A stretch of DNA of 64,000 bases from Eutreptiella sp. 'Long Island Sound 2002' (GCA_964036045.1 OZ038381.1:100569367-100633366); one strand, 5' to 3'; counted from the stretch's first letter, positions 40,401-51,856 are shown. Translations and numbers: made by a program. The notes: a model not told the origin generated them from the sequence alone.

Positions 40401-40975
40401 ACAATATGGTCCACACGTCCACACCGAGTACAGGATTGCCCGATCCCATGCCACGAGCATCGGGACAGATCCCAAGAGGGGCCCGAGCACCGCTGTCGCA
40501 TGGGCTGCATTAGCAGCTGGGTCGCCGAACTCACTTTGGCGGCGCATGCATGCACCTCTCAAGCCGTACTCTAGGTGGGCCACTCCCGGCGGCCGATACC
40601 CCGCTCACAGCGGGGCTTTGGTCCCTCTCCCCGGTACACACCGGGGGCAGGTCAGGGACGGTGGGGCACGGTCAAGGGGGAAGGGCAGGGCGGGTCAAGA
40701 GGGAGCAGGAACACCATGTGGAAGCGAGGTACAAGATCCAACGGAGGATGGAACGACAGAGTGTGGGGCACGCAGTGCTCACAGTGTGGTGAAAAGTGCT
40801 CTGTTCTTGACACGCTCCCCCACAAATAGTGGAATTCGCCCCGCTGCCTCCACTTGCCTGTGTGGCGCCGGTTGACGGTTTATTGTAGCTAACGAAGTAA
40901 GTGAGACGCAGACCCACAACGAGCCATTCGCCTCACCCGCCGCCACCACCTGTCTAAAAAAAACGGTTTTCAGTG
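40401..40975. other. Non-coding interval
   Basis: GC-rich sequence beyond flank P with short open frames in several registers but no recognisable protein, tandem repeat or match elsewhere in the window. Confidence 0.4.
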
Positions 40976-40979
40976 AGGG

Positions 40980-42250
40980 GGGTCTGGGGGAGGGTTCGGG
41001 ACCAAAAATTCATTGGTGGATGCGTTTATTGGACAAAATAATGATTTTACAAGGGGTTAACCAAACAATTCAACCCCTTGGGGCAGGGTACGCGAATGGG
41101 CCCTTAAAGGCCCAAAATGGGGCGTATGTGGCGTTTTCCTCTATATACGCCTACCTCGACTTGATCTAACAAGCTGTGTGAGGTCATGCTATTGCCTTCG
41201 GCAAGTCCACTTTGCAGAGTATCTACCCCAAGCAACGCACACACAATATAGACAAAAAACAACATGAATACTGCCCAAAACATGCTTTGGTTGTTATATC
41301 AAAGCCAGGCACGCGTATATAGGCCAAAACGCCACATACCCTCCACCCTATTTCGGGCCTTTTTGGGCTTTTTTGGGCCTTTTCGCGTACCCTACCCCAA
41401 GGGATTGAATTGTTGGTTTAACCGCTTGTGAAATCATCATTTTGTACAATGAGTGCATTCCCCAATCAATTTTTGGCAAGGACCCCCCCCCCCCAACCCC
41501 CCCCCTCGAAACCCAATTTTTGGAGCTTTTGAGGGAGGGGGGGGTTAAAAATGGACCCCCCCTTTTTTTGGTACAAAATCATGACTTTTTCGGTTTTCTT
41601 TATTTTGCACCGATAAAGTGTTTCCGGCTCACAACTCCATGGGGTTTGTATGGGGCGGAGTGGGGCGAGCGCTCTTGCAAGTTATGCAGTTTTGGACCAT
41701 TTCTGCTATGTTGGCGGTTTTGCGACCTCGGTGACCCGTGGTACCCACTCTGAGGGGTGTGAGTGAGGATATTGTGACGGTATATACCTACTAGGATACG
41801 AAAGCACGTTTTTGCAGTCTCTAGCCTTGCCTAGTGCCGGTCAAACCGCGTGCCAAAAATGTGAAACGATTGTTTCCACCAACAATGGCTGACATGAGTG
41901 AATTGGCCGGTGGACAACCTGCTTATTCATTCTTTCGCCCTGTACAGCTCAAAAAGCGAAGATTCTCAAACTAGTTTTTTTCACCTTGTAATTACCTGAA
42001 ATGACCATCCAGGGTATGTAAAGCATGTTTTAGGCCGCTTTTATCTGTTTTTCACCCCATTTGGGTACGGGGGGTTGTCCTCCCAAGTGATTGGTACACA
42101 ACCTGCTAATGCAGTTTTTCACCCCGGGCAACTCAAAAATGGAAGTCTTTGAAACTTATTTTTTTGATACGGTGATCATATACAATGACCATCCAAAGTA
42201 TGTAAAGCATATTTTAGGCTTCATTTACGTGTTTTTCAGGTGCTGTGTGG
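40980..42250. repeat. Pieces of the foldback family
   Basis: 40,980-41,150 matches 13,960-14,110 in inverse orientation (ACAAGGGGTTAACCAAACAA and GGGTACGCGAAT). 41,310-41,480 carries the same segment in direct orientation, so the two form a hairpin. 41,560-41,720 contains the CCGATAAAGTGTTTCCGGCT and GGGGCGGAGTGGGGCGAGCG segments of the family. 42,110-42,240 is one unit of the roughly 185-bp repeat. No coding signal. Confidence 0.7.
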
Positions 42251-42659
42251 TGCGCCTACCCGAGGCTACACTGTTTTTACTGAGCCCCACCTCTGCCGTT
42301 CCCTATGCTCCCACAGTGCGCACGGCAACGAGTTGCTCGCGGAGCCCGCGATGTGCACTCCGCCTGCTTGCTGATGCTGAGTGTCGCGTGGCGGGCCCTG
42401 CGCCTTCGGGACCAGGGCGTCAGACCGCCTTCGCTCACCCGATCGCCTGCCCCTGTGGCAGCCCGCTCGTGCTCCGGGGCGACCAATTTCTGGGTGCCGT
42501 TGGGCACATCTTCATCTCCTTCGGCGCCCTCTTCACGGGGGTGCCCCCAACCTGCGCTGCGCGCTGCGCACGTGCCGCCATCCGCTGTGCGAGCGATGAG
42601 CGCAGACGGAGTGCACATTGCTGCCCGGATTGCGGCGGTGCTGCAGCAGCCAGAAGGGG

Positions 42660-42768
42660 GGAAGGCACAGAACTCCGAGATCGGCCCTTTCCCCCTAGCC
42701 CCTCGACCTCTGTACATAGCCTCATGGACAGTAAAAGCGGAATACCCTCATTTACCTGTTTTTCAGGC
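42660..42768 (+). repeat. 110-bp direct repeat, left copy
   Basis: CTCCGAGATCGGCCCTTTCC, GCCCCTCGACCTCTGT and AAAAGCGGAATACCCTCATT recur at 44,808-44,917 with few changes; the two copies bracket the gene at 42,820. Confidence 0.85.
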
Positions 42769-42819
42769 TTCTTGTTGTGAGCCTGCTCGAGGCGAAGCTG
42801 CACTAGCTGAGCCGCAACC

Positions 42820-44751
42820 ATGTTTCTGTCGAGGGGGGCCTCCCAGGCTGCGGGGAGGACTCCCCTTGGCGCCTTTGCTCCCCGGGAGTTATCCGAGAGG
42901 CACTGGCCCTCTCTGCCGCTAGCGGCGACGGCCGCGCCTGCCGCCCCGCCCTCACGCCGAGGCCGACAACGCCGGAGCGAAGACCGGAGGAGGCCGCCAG
43001 CGGGGTGCACGACGCGTCCCCTCGCGACGGCGGTCGCAGCAGCCATCGCGGCGCAGGTCCAGGTGGCGGCATGGGCAGCGGCAGCGGCAGCAGCGCCGGC
43101 GGCTTTGCCTGCCTGCGGCGCCTTTTGTGACGAGTACGCGGACTACTACACCGAGGACGACGAGGTATGCCCGTTTGGCTGTGGGCAGCTGGGCAGCTGC
43201 TACTGCCACGTGGAACCTCTGGAGGACGACATCACTGTGGGACAATTTCTGGAGCAGTGCGCTGCTGCTCGTGCGGTGCGGGCCGCCTCTGTGGCTGCCG
43301 TGGCCGCAGCAGTCGCCGTCTGTTCGATGGCGGCAGGGGCTGGTTCGACCGCTGCCCCTCTTTCTCCGTTGTCGCCCGCGGTCTGCCCGCCGCGGGCTTC
43401 CTGCGGGTGGGGTGCCACGACGATGGCCCCTGCTGACTGGGCATTGCCGGCGACACAGACGCCCGCAGTCTGCCCGCTGCGGACCCCCTGCGGGTGGGGA
43501 GCCACACCTGTGGCCCCTGCTGATTGGGCCAAACTGCAGGCCGACCCCCTGCAGCTATGGGGGCCACCGGAGGCCTCTTGGGCAGCTGCAGTCGGCGCGC
43601 TGCCGGCCGCCCAGCGCACTGTTGCTAACCCCCTTGCGCTGACCCAACCAAGTGGATTCCCTGGGGGGAGGGGGGTGGAGGAGGTCCTGACCAGCCCCCC
43701 CTCCCCCCCTGAAAGTGTCTTCCCGGCTTTTTCACTGCCGGACCTCGTGGAGGAAGTGGTACAGGCGGAGGCCGAGGTCCGCTTTTTCATACAGCAGCAC
43801 AGGGCTGCGTGGCTGGAGCTGGAGTCTTCTAAACTCCAGTGCCGCCTGGAGGCGATGCCCCGGGGTCCGCCGAAACCGAGAAGGGCCCCTGTCGCCCCCC
43901 TGCAGCCCCTAGTGCTGCCACTGTTACAGGGCACCGCCAGTTTGTTGCTGGCAGGCCCCGCCGCCTGCCTGAAGGATGTGGCGCTCAACGGCGGGGCGCT
44001 GCCAAATGAAGATGCGGGCCTACAACAGAGGCCCTCAGGCCTACCTCCTCACCCTACCCCTAACCTTACCTCAAGGCAGGGCAGGGCAGAGAGCTGGGAG
44101 AGGGCAGGGCTTGGGAACCCCCCCCCCTCCCCTCCCCTCAGGAAGACGGCGGGGGCAGGTTTTAACGGCTCCCTACCAGCTGCAGGCTGCCCCAATGGCG
44201 GGGCATCCCGTTGGCTGCCCCCCCCTGTGGCGGCGATGGGGGAAGACCACAACTTCCCCTTGCCGGACAAGCAGGCGCGTGCAGTGGCGCACTGGAGGGA
44301 ACCGGGGGCTGCCACAGGGCTGCCACAGGGCTGCCACAGGGCTGCCACAGGGCTGCCACAGGGGGCCAACAGGTCGAGACGGGGCAGGGCTCGGGCCAGG
44401 GCGCCGGACGACAGGGGTGGGGGCCCGAGGGGCTTCCTAGGAGGCAGAGGCAATGGGGGGTCCTGTTACGGACCCCCACTGACGGGAGCGCCCCCTGGGG
44501 CGATGGGAACCCCACCCCACAAGTGGCCAGGGATCCAGCGGGTCAGGGCAGGGCAGGGCTCGGGTCAGGGCTCAGATGGCGTGTGGAGGGGGCCCGTGGG
44601 GCTGCCCAGGGAGCAGTGGAGGAGGGGGTCTGGCAGCGACCCCCCGCTGACGGGAGCGTCCTCCGGGGCGCTGGGTAACCCGTCCCATAAGGGCCCAGCA
44701 CCGCCCCGGCGGCTGCACGGACGGGCGAGTTCGGAAGTGACTTAGTCATGA
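42820..44751 (+). CDS. Ala/Gly/Pro-rich protein with a Cys-rich patch, unrecognised
   Basis: A 641-codon frame with no interruption other than TAG at 44,743-44,745, followed two codons on by TGA (44,749-44,751). Residues about 105-160 form an acidic, Cys-rich segment (CDEYADYYTEDDEVCPFGCG, then CYCHVEP) that could bind metal. Later parts contain a tandem pair of CGWGAT-APADWA segments, an acidic helix (LVEEVVQAEAEVRFFIQQHR), and low-complexity Gly/Arg/Pro sequence including five 11-bp repeats GGCTGCCACAG (44,308-44,363). An LPxxGCxRAATGLPQG array results from those repeats. It lies between 110-bp direct repeats and may be the gag-like gene of an uncharacterised element. The function is unknown; the uniform frame over 1.9 kb favours a real gene. 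Confidence 0.45.
44308..44363 (+). repeat. 11-bp tandem repeat
   Basis: Five perfect copies of GGCTGCCACAG inside the gene at 42,820-44,751. The period is not a multiple of three, so the encoded repeat cycles through all three registers. Confidence 0.9.
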
Positions 44752-44807
44752 CCAGCTCGTCCCTCCGTGTCGCCGCACTCCTACAGGCGGGGGGCGCCCA
44801 TAGGGGG

Positions 44808-44917
44808 GGGGGGCGCTGAACTCAAGGATCGGCCCTTCCCCCCAGCCCCTCGACCTCTGTGCATAGCCACGTGGACAGTAAAAGCGCAATACCCTCATTT
44901 ACCTGTTTTTCACCCTA
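44808..44917 (+). repeat. 110-bp direct repeat, right copy
   Basis: Near-identical to 42,660-42,768. It is followed at 44,930-45,110 by a unit of the roughly 185-bp repeat also seen at 42,110-42,240 and 52,300-53,930. Confidence 0.85.
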
Positions 44918-45199
44918 TTTGGGTATTGGGTGCGGGGACAAGGGGGGGGGGGGTCAAACGAGATTGGTAGACAACATGCTAATGCAGTTTTTCAGCTTAT
45001 GTAGCGCCAAAATGGAAGTTCTGGAAACTTATTTTTTCATATTGTGATCACCCAAAATGACCATCCAAGATACGTGAAGCATCTTTTAGCCCGCATTTAT
45101 GTAGTGGTTACCCTATTTTGGGTGTGCGCTGCTTGCGGTATATTCTCTTTGAGGTGGACTTGCCGAAGGCAATAGAATCACCTCGCAGAGATTCTTAGA

Positions 45200-45340
45200 T
45201 CAAAGGCAGGCAGGCGTATACAGGGGAAAACGCCACATACCCCCCCATTTTGGGCCTTTTTGGGCCTATTCACGTACCCTACCCCAAGGGGTTGAATTGT
45301 TAGTTTAACCCCTTGTAAGATCATTATTTTGTCCAATAAA
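45200..45340 (+). repeat. Foldback-family segment that is the target of transposon A
   Basis: AAAACGCCACATACCCCCCC to TTGTCCAATAAA matches 13,970-14,080. In the other copies it continues CGCATCCCCCAATGAG; here it is cut by transposon A and resumes at 51,882. Confidence 0.85.
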
Positions 45341-45365
45341 CTTAGGCGTCACAAGTTGCCCACCC
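45341..45365 (+). repeat. Left TIR of transposon A
   Basis: Begins CTTAGGCGTCACAAGTTGCC, preceded by the target duplication ATAAA. All 25 bases match the complement of 51,857-51,881. Confidence 0.93.
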
Positions 45366-45618
45366 TCGAGGACCCCGTATACGCGCGATGTGACAATATT
45401 CTACATTTCTACTTTGAGTATGCTATTTGACATATGTGACCAAAGTTGTTGGCAGAGCTGTGTGACACCCATTGAAATACGTGTTGATGTTTTAGCCTTG
45501 TGTATCCCCTTCTTCTAGTGTGTTGTATTTGACGTTTTTCTGAACCTGGCAGAAAATGATGCTAGCTTTTGGGTAACATTCCAAACAACTATGTGTATAT
45601 GCAGTTTTTGACCCTTTT

Positions 45619-45846
45619 GGCCGAAATTTCGGCCAGCTTTTTCGTTTCCTAGTGAATAGGCATAGTTATTTTCATTTTTCTTTGGGCTGGCCGAAATTTC
45701 GGCCAGCTTTTTGGTCTGTTCACTATTCAAGCACTTATAATCCGGTTTTTGGGCGGTCTGGCCGAGATTTCGGCCAGCTTTTCCTATTTTTGAACATTTA
45801 GGCAATTATTTCCCCTTCGAACACACCTGGCCGAAATTTCGGCCAG
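45619..45846. promoter_or_regulatory. Four A-type palindromes in the leader
   Basis: Copies at 45,617-45,636, 45,687-45,706, 45,758-45,777 (one mismatch) and 45,827-45,846, spaced about 70 bp centre to centre, each followed by CTTTT or CTT. Consensus CTGGCCGAAATTTCGGCCAG. Confidence 0.85.
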
Positions 45847-46129
45847 CTTGCAATTGTCGTTGTTCATGAGTATTACACCTTACACTCCTACATAACTGTT
45901 TTCTTGTCTCAGCATTGATGTCTTCTGCTATTATTGTCAATGTTGTACACCTGCAGTTACTGGTGCTTTTGCTACTACAGCCAAAGGGCTGTTGCGAAAT
46001 GCATTACGTGGTGGGACTCTGCAAAAGCTTTTGCAATTCTGCCTCATGTTGCGGAAGAATCGCAGGAGCCGGCACTCCGTGACACAGTTGAAGGCTGCCG
46101 CCACTGAGAAGAAGCCCCCACGATGGTGA

Positions 46130-48140
46130 ATGACATTTTTGTCACAGTTCCATGCCCTATACTGCCTGTTGCGTCGTATGGCCCTCCCATACTCTAACTG
46201 TGGGTCTGGTTACAACTGCGATATTATGTCCTGCCGCCAACGCCGTAAGGTAGGAGTCGTTGCTCAGTGTAACACTAAGCAGGAGTCCATTCACCATCGT
46301 GCTGGACTAGCAGCACACAACTTGTGGAACACCATGCACCGTAGGCAAGTTTGTATATGGTTTGATAACCTGAGGCGTTACAAGTCGGGAGTTGATCCCC
46401 ATTCACTCGACTTAACCCTAAATTGTACAGCTGTTGCTGTTTTGCACACTACTGCCCTACCTGCATACCGGGGTCTGCCGGAGCTGGCCGAAATTGAGGC
46501 CAGGGTACCAAAGGTTGCAGATGACATCTTTCGCTCACATAGAGCATTGTTTGATCGTATTGATGTTGCCAACCAAGGTATTCAGAGACTTTGGGTTCGT
46601 GCTCCTTTAGATATTGCGAGAAGAAATGTTCGTTCCCTCAACTGGAGACCCTTTTTCCTGTCTGAGCTCCGCTCCGGCACACACAAAGAGCCTTTGCAAC
46701 TCGTGGTTGATTTGTCATGTGTGGAACACCGCACCAGACACTGTGTTCCGCTGCTTGTGGACATGAAAATACACTTTGCCCAATTTATACTGTGTTATGG
46801 TGCTGCTTATGTTCCGTGGAATGTACCACAATTACTGTTGGGTTTTCCTTTGGTGTACGGAGTATGGCATAGCTATAAGTACCGCGTTGAATTGATCTAC
46901 AGGGCGTTCCTGCCGTTCATTAAGTTTTCTGAGCAGGGGAATAGCCTTCAGGTTCGGTCTATCCTCCCTCGCCAGGTCAAGGTCATCCATATGGAGAAGA
47001 CGTTGCTTGGACTTATGCTAGCCACATCGTCCAATAGAGGCAGACTAGATGAGCGCGTAACTACCCTGCTCAATAGCCAGCGGGACTTGACACCCATTCA
47101 GCGCAAGGGTTTGCGTATGTTATTAGCCCTTAAGGCTTTGCTGTACACATACTGTCCAGCTGCTTTCAGCATTGGGACTTTGGGTTCGTGAGTGCAACTG
47201 GGAGCGCCGGGGGGCAGGTTCCGGGATTGTTGCTAAGCAGGCAGTTGAGATGTCCCTACTGCTCATGCTGAACATCCCAAAGCCCGAGGAGCAGTTAGCC
47301 ACGGAGTATGTGAAAACCACTGCTGTTGCTCTTTTGTTTTGGAGTCAGTGGCATTCCGCCTCCCTAGGGTGTATCCACTCTCAGGAGCCGGGTGAGGCAC
47401 TTCTGAGTCGGTTCTCAGCCCACTGTCGCCGCCACACTGCCTGTACTAGTGTCCAACAGTCTTCTGATTTATTTCTGACACTTCCCCCTGTCCAACCGGG
47501 AGAGAAAGTTTTGCGTGGTGTGCCGACTGAGAGATCCGTGGCAATGTTCTCTGCCAATCTTAAACGATTCATCTTGACAGCCCATACACAGAGCCTGCCC
47601 ATATGTGTTCCCGTTCCGGACTATAAAGCTGAGGTGAGAAGACTGGATGCAGTTGACGATCTGACGTTCCCCGGTACCATGTCTAGGACACGAATCACCA
47701 CAGACCGTTTAAAAGTGGTTCTGTTGCATGCAATGCAAAATCTGGTTGCGCGTACCACGGTTCCTGAGGGTGTTGAGGATTTTTTACAGACAAATGCACC
47801 CGCTCGCACTGCTGCCCAGCAGGGGGTGATGCGTACTGCACATGCTTCTATCCGCGCTGCCAACCGTGCACCGCCTGCTGCTCCTGCTGCTGCTCCTCGT
47901 GGAATTGCCTTGCCCCCAAAGCCACCCGCGAAGCCCCGAGCCAGAGCCCCCCCAGTACCCCCCCCAGCCACCCCCCCCCCCCCCCCCCGCCCAGTACCCG
48001 CCCCCGCCCCTGATGATTCCATTGCCATCGACTGTCGTGATAGTGACCGGGATATTGATTGTGATGCATACAGCGTTGCCTCCTGTGAAGCCCTAGATGA
48101 GGCAAAACACATCGGTGTGGATACCCAGGACTGGGACTGA
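46130..48140 (+). CDS. Transposon A gene 1: unrecognised protein, +1 frame change at 47,183
   Basis: Homologous along its length to gene B1 (59,080-61,236). The first frame (46,130-47,182) contains RRMALP, IWFDNLRRYKSGV, LVDMKIHF, GVWHSYKYRVELI (about 46,858) and ends CPAAFSIGTL. The homologous continuation VRECNWERRGAGSGIVAKQA is in the next frame, one base further on, and runs to TGA 48,138-48,140. B1 reads straight through this point (FVVGHLVRSCTW), so the extra base is either an indel or a programmed +1 shift at TTG-G-GTT. The conserved HxYK segment and scattered acidic residues suggest an enzyme, perhaps the transposase. The C terminus is Pro-rich and then acidic. Upstream in the same frame, homology to B1 extends back to about 45,960 across TGA 46,127-46,129, so the start at 46,130 is uncertain. 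Confidence 0.6.
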
Positions 48141-48232
48141 TTTCTCTTTGCAGCTGTGTTTGTCACTGTGGTATGGGTTCTACCACCCATTGCTAGTGCT
48201 TTTGGTGTGTATATTTGCTGTTTCATGTTTTT

Positions 48233-48392
48233 CTGGCCGAATTTTCGGCCAGACTCGTTGTTTGGTCACATGGCTACCCCCGGAACACAAATGACATAAG
48301 GTTCTGGCCCAATTTTCGGCCAGCCTCTCAGAATGGTATTTGTGCACAGTGGTTTAACATGCGGAGCAGTGCTGGCCGAAACTTCTGCCCGG
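48233..48392. promoter_or_regulatory. Three A-type palindromes between genes A1 and A2
   Basis: CTGGCCGAATTTTCGGCCAG at 48,233-48,252, CTGGCCCAATTTTCGGCCAG at 48,304-48,323, and a degenerate copy at 48,372-48,392 starting CTGGCCGAAACTTCTGCCC. They fill the 370-bp gap between the TGA of A1 and the first Met of A2. Confidence 0.8.
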
Positions 48393-48510
48393 TTATCCAA
48401 TTTTCTTGTCAGGCAGCCTGTTTTGGTCCCTTTTTGGTTTATTTGTGCTTGTTATTTGCTATTTGGGGACTCTCCCCTTCATGAAATGTTGCCGTGTAGC
48501 ATTTTATTTT

Positions 48511-49963
48511 ATGACTGAGCGTGGAGAGGTATCACAGGACGAGGCTGTTTTGCCAGATGGTGAGCCTGCAGCAGACAATGGGCAGTCTCAAGTGCAATCC
48601 CAGTCTCAAGAGGACCAGGCGAGCACAGAGCGACTTCAAAAGAAGCCTAAGGTCGCACCAAAGAAAAATTCAGCATCCTCCATGAAGTTATCTGACTGGG
48701 TTACGTCAACGACGAAAATAAAGGTTCGCTGGGATCAGATTATTATTGACCACGACCGAAAACTTGGGCAGGTCCGTAGGATATCGGATGATCGCGTGCA
48801 ACGCCGCTACGACGATCTGAAGGCAGCCCCGCCTGTGGATTACATCCAGGATCTCCTTTTTTATAAAGTCACTCGTATGTGTGTTGTGGTATTCTTCTCG
48901 ATAGTACCGTTTTCGTGTTTGCATTTTCGACCCTGCTGTTTCGAATATTCCTGTTGCACAGCCACTCGCTGGGTTCTGTTGGGGGGTCAGCATGTTTACA
49001 CTGCTGCCCAAAAACACAAGACGGAATTTGAGATGAAAAATATGGAGACTCCGGATTGGACCCTGGTATTTGGTGGTTATGAAGTCAAACAGGACTGCCC
49101 CCTGCGGACTAGGCGCCGACTTGCAGGCTTACATCAAATCCAGACCACTCTTGGCTCAGCATCCACCACATCGGAGCGAATGTCCCTACTCCTGGATAGG
49201 CTTGAGGATGAGGATGCCAATGAGTACACCCTTTACCGACCCATTACTGTTATGCTTGAAGAGTGTGGTGTTACTGCCGAGGAAGGCACTGTGGTGTGTT
49301 TCGTTTATTAATTCGGTTTTGTCGATCGACCTGGCCGAAATTTCGGCCAGCTTCTGTGTTCCACATCTTCTCCTGTGCAGATTGCTGTTGCCAAACGGTG
49401 GGGTGGCGTTGGGCGTTTGGTGAAATTTGTGGGTCTTGCTGCAGTAGACGCCATGGCAGCCATGGAGAAGCGTGGATTACACCCCGCACTGGGTACGTTC
49501 AAGGAAGTGGAAGGCATCACGGCTGACCGACTTTGCGACATCGTAGGTTACATGGATGAGACAAAAAGTACCCTACCTGGTCTCAAAAAAATTATAAAAG
49601 ATGTTAAAAGGGCCCAGATGTGGTCCTGGCACATTCTTCATCCCGAGGCGGTTACCAATGGGCTTGTGAACAACACCAGAGGTATGTTTTGGTCAAACAG
49701 GGGTTTGTATTGGAATAAATCGAACGACCTGGCCGAAATTTCGGCCAGCTTGTGTGTCGTTCAATTAATGCACAATAGGAGCCCACCCTGTGACACCACC
49801 TGTCTGCAGCTACACTTGGTACTATCGAGATGGCCAAAAGGCAGTGCGCTATCGCATCACACCTGAAGGTAGCCTATGGCAGCTGGACCTGGACTTAAGA
49901 AAACCCCTGGCTACGGTGGTCAGCAGTAATTAAGGCCCCTCTTTGGAAGGAACCCAAATATGA
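48511..49963 (+). CDS. Transposon A gene 2: unrecognised protein, four exons
   Basis: Exon 1 (48,511-48,874) encodes an acidic/Gln-rich start and KLSDWVTSTTKIKVRWDQII. Exon 2 (48,962-49,293) begins with RWVLLGGQHVYTAAQ, matched in B2 by LWVIVGQHGVAACDE. Exon 3 (49,381-49,681) has the best conserved part: DAMAAMEKRGLHPALGTFKE and MWSWHILHPEAV, against CFARMQPENLWHVCN and LWWYHFGHPNMP in B2. Introns are 87, 87 and about 110-128 bp, all GT-AG. The second and third each contain one palindrome. Exon 4 may begin at 49,787 (acceptor CAATAG), giving SYTWYYRDGQKAVRYRITPE and an end at TGA 49,961-49,963 across a TAA, or at 49,810 in a different phase. Exon 4 and the end are therefore tentative. No known domain. 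Confidence 0.55.
49294..49380 (+). other. Intron 2 of gene A2 with central palindrome
   Basis: 87 bp, donor GTG|GTGTGT, acceptor CTCCTGTGCAG, phase 0. A perfect CTGGCCGAAATTTCGGCCAG stands at 49,331-49,350, in the middle of the intron. Confidence 0.75.
49682..49809 (+). other. Intron 3 of gene A2 with palindrome
   Basis: Donor AGAG|GTATGT. A perfect palindrome lies at 49,729-49,748. The acceptor is either CAATAG at 49,786 or CTGCAG at 49,809; the homologous protein does not settle which. Confidence 0.6.
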
Positions 49964-51134
49964 GGGGTTGCGGGGATTGTTGCAGAAGCCTGTTGCTAAG
50001 CCTGTTTGTGAAAAATCTGATACTGGTCTGGTTAGTATCCAGTGTGCTAGGGAGACCCTCGTTGAGACAAGCACAAGCAAACTCATTGCAGAGTCAGGAC
50101 GTGTGGAACTGATGGCAATGCGTTGTGGAGTCCCTGTTCCCCGTATCATTAGTTCACTGCCCTTTGCCGCTTGTGTCATTGAGGTGCCCCGCCTCTATAA
50201 AGCTGGTTTGCATAACGTGGTTGCGCAGCTGCTTCTGTCCGGTGTGCCTGTGTTCATTGCGGGTGAGTCTGCTGATGTGAAAGCCACTGTTGCTGCTTTG
50301 AAGGCCACTGTGGATGAGGATATGTATCAGTGTGATGTTGCAATTTACAATTTGTCAACCAAGACCCCGTTGTACACTTCCACTTCCCATCTAGTTTCCT
50401 TTTGTTCTGCCACCGCCTTTAATAACAGGCTGCCCCGTTAGGTGGCTTTTACTGAAGGACCCGTGTCTTCTGTGATGCCTGTTGAGATATTCTCATTTCT
50501 TTTGAGCCTGGTTCCGGTCCAAGAACGGGCAGGCAACTGGTTTTTGCCGGGGACTCTGTCTGTGTATTTTGCAAGCATGATGTCTACCAAGTCTTCCAAG
50601 GACTGTAATGTTGTGTGTGCCCTTTTGGGTGAGGAGACTGTTGTGCCTGATGAGTTTGTTCAGTCCAGCAAAGCGGCTATCACCAACGCCGACACGTGCC
50701 CCCCCAAGTCATGGGAGGATGTGTACCACGACTTGGGGGCAGGTTTTCCTGTGGATTGTTCTGGGGTTAGGTATGTAGATGAGGATCATGAGGAGCAAGA
50801 TGGGGAGGCAGAATCGCAACCAGAGACACACACTCCAAAGAAGAAACTCAAAAATGCCCCTGCCCCCTCACCTAGTGGCACACAGTGCGCTCAGGCCACC
50901 CCAGCTTCCTCCTCAGGCACTGTGGCCCCTACTGGCAGAGGTATGAATGCTTTTGTGAATCATTTTTCACCATCCCAGGGTGGAAACACACAATCACAGA
51001 ACTCTGCCATTGCCAAGCCTGGTGCTGCAGCCCCTGCCAAGCCTCCTGCTAACACAGGTGCTAAGAAGCCCCGTGCATCTGGTCTGCGCAAGCGCTAATG
51101 CCAGTCCTACTGCTTATATTGCGTGTCAATATGA
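49899..51134 (+). CDS. Transposon A gene 3 (or extension of gene 2): unrecognised protein
   Basis: An open register from about 49,899 contains APLWKEPKYEGLRGLLQKPV, a well-folded looking middle (VPRLYKAGLHNVVAQLLLSG, VPVFIAGESADVKATVAALK), and a low-complexity end rich in Pro, Ser and Lys (KKKLKNAPAPSPSGTQ, KKPRASGLRKR). TAG at 50,439-50,441 and TAA at 51,096-51,098 interrupt the register. If TAR is sense, the protein ends at TGA 51,132-51,134, four bases before the next palindrome. There is no ATG before 50,112 in this register, so it either starts there or is joined by splicing to A2. No family recognised. It may correspond to the accessory gene of C and D, but I see no clear homology. Confidence 0.45.
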
Positions 51135-51137
51135 AGT

Positions 51138-51458
51138 CTGGCCAAAATTTCGGCCAGCATGCAGTCCTGAGCCTCTTCAGCCTCTTATTATTGTGTTTCC
51201 CCATAGGCACTGCAAAAGTCTGATTTGATTCGTCAGGTGGCAGGTATTGGCTTGTAATTGAGTATATTATGTTGCACACCCTGTTCAAATGTCACTGCTC
51301 CTGTGTTCCTTGCTCATGTCTACTGTCATAGGTACCCATTTCAGTGATCATATTCGGAGTTTCGATGGATCGCGAAATTTCGGCCAGCTTAGGCCTGTCT
51401 GCCAAATAGGACCATGTGTTTGGACATTTTTCGAAGAGCTGGCCGAAATCTCGGCCAG
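51138..51458. promoter_or_regulatory. Three A-type palindromes in the trailer
   Basis: CTGGCCAAAATTTCGGCCAG at 51,138-51,157, a half-degenerate copy at 51,370-51,388 (CGCGAAATTTCGGCCAG), and CTGGCCGAAATCTCGGCCAG at 51,439-51,458. 51,460-51,881 otherwise holds no ORF of note. Confidence 0.8.
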
Positions 51459-51856
51459 GTTGGTTAAAATAGGAAATACAAGTACATGCTTTGGGATAGT
51501 TTTCTGTGTGCTTCGATGAAAGGTATGTTTGGGGTTCCCTTATCTGTGGTGTATAGGGGGGTTCTGTGATTAACCTGGAACAAAGGGGAGAGAAAAATAG
51601 GCAGCCCCCCGCCCCCCCCGCACTGGAATGCAGTGGTCTAAATGTAAAACAACACTATATTTTGGTGATTGAATATCTTTATTTTGAAAATCTGTGTGTT
51701 TCCAGAAATGCAAATAATGGCATATATTTGAAATACACACCTTGTTTTTGCATGTTGCCACCAGGGGGGTTCGAATACCCAAAAAATAACACCCCTTTTC
51801 ACATACTTTACCCCTCACCACACCATGGACTTCCGTGGGCCATAGCGCCAAGTGGG

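Noticed and set aside
43200-43988. Minus-strand 262-codon frame inside the Ala/Gly/Pro-rich gene
   Set aside because: The plus-strand frame is longer, uninterrupted for 1.9 kb and has the Cys-rich patch.
51760-51800. GGTTCGAAT match as a tRNA T-arm
   Set aside because: No acceptor, D or anticodon arm could be paired around it.
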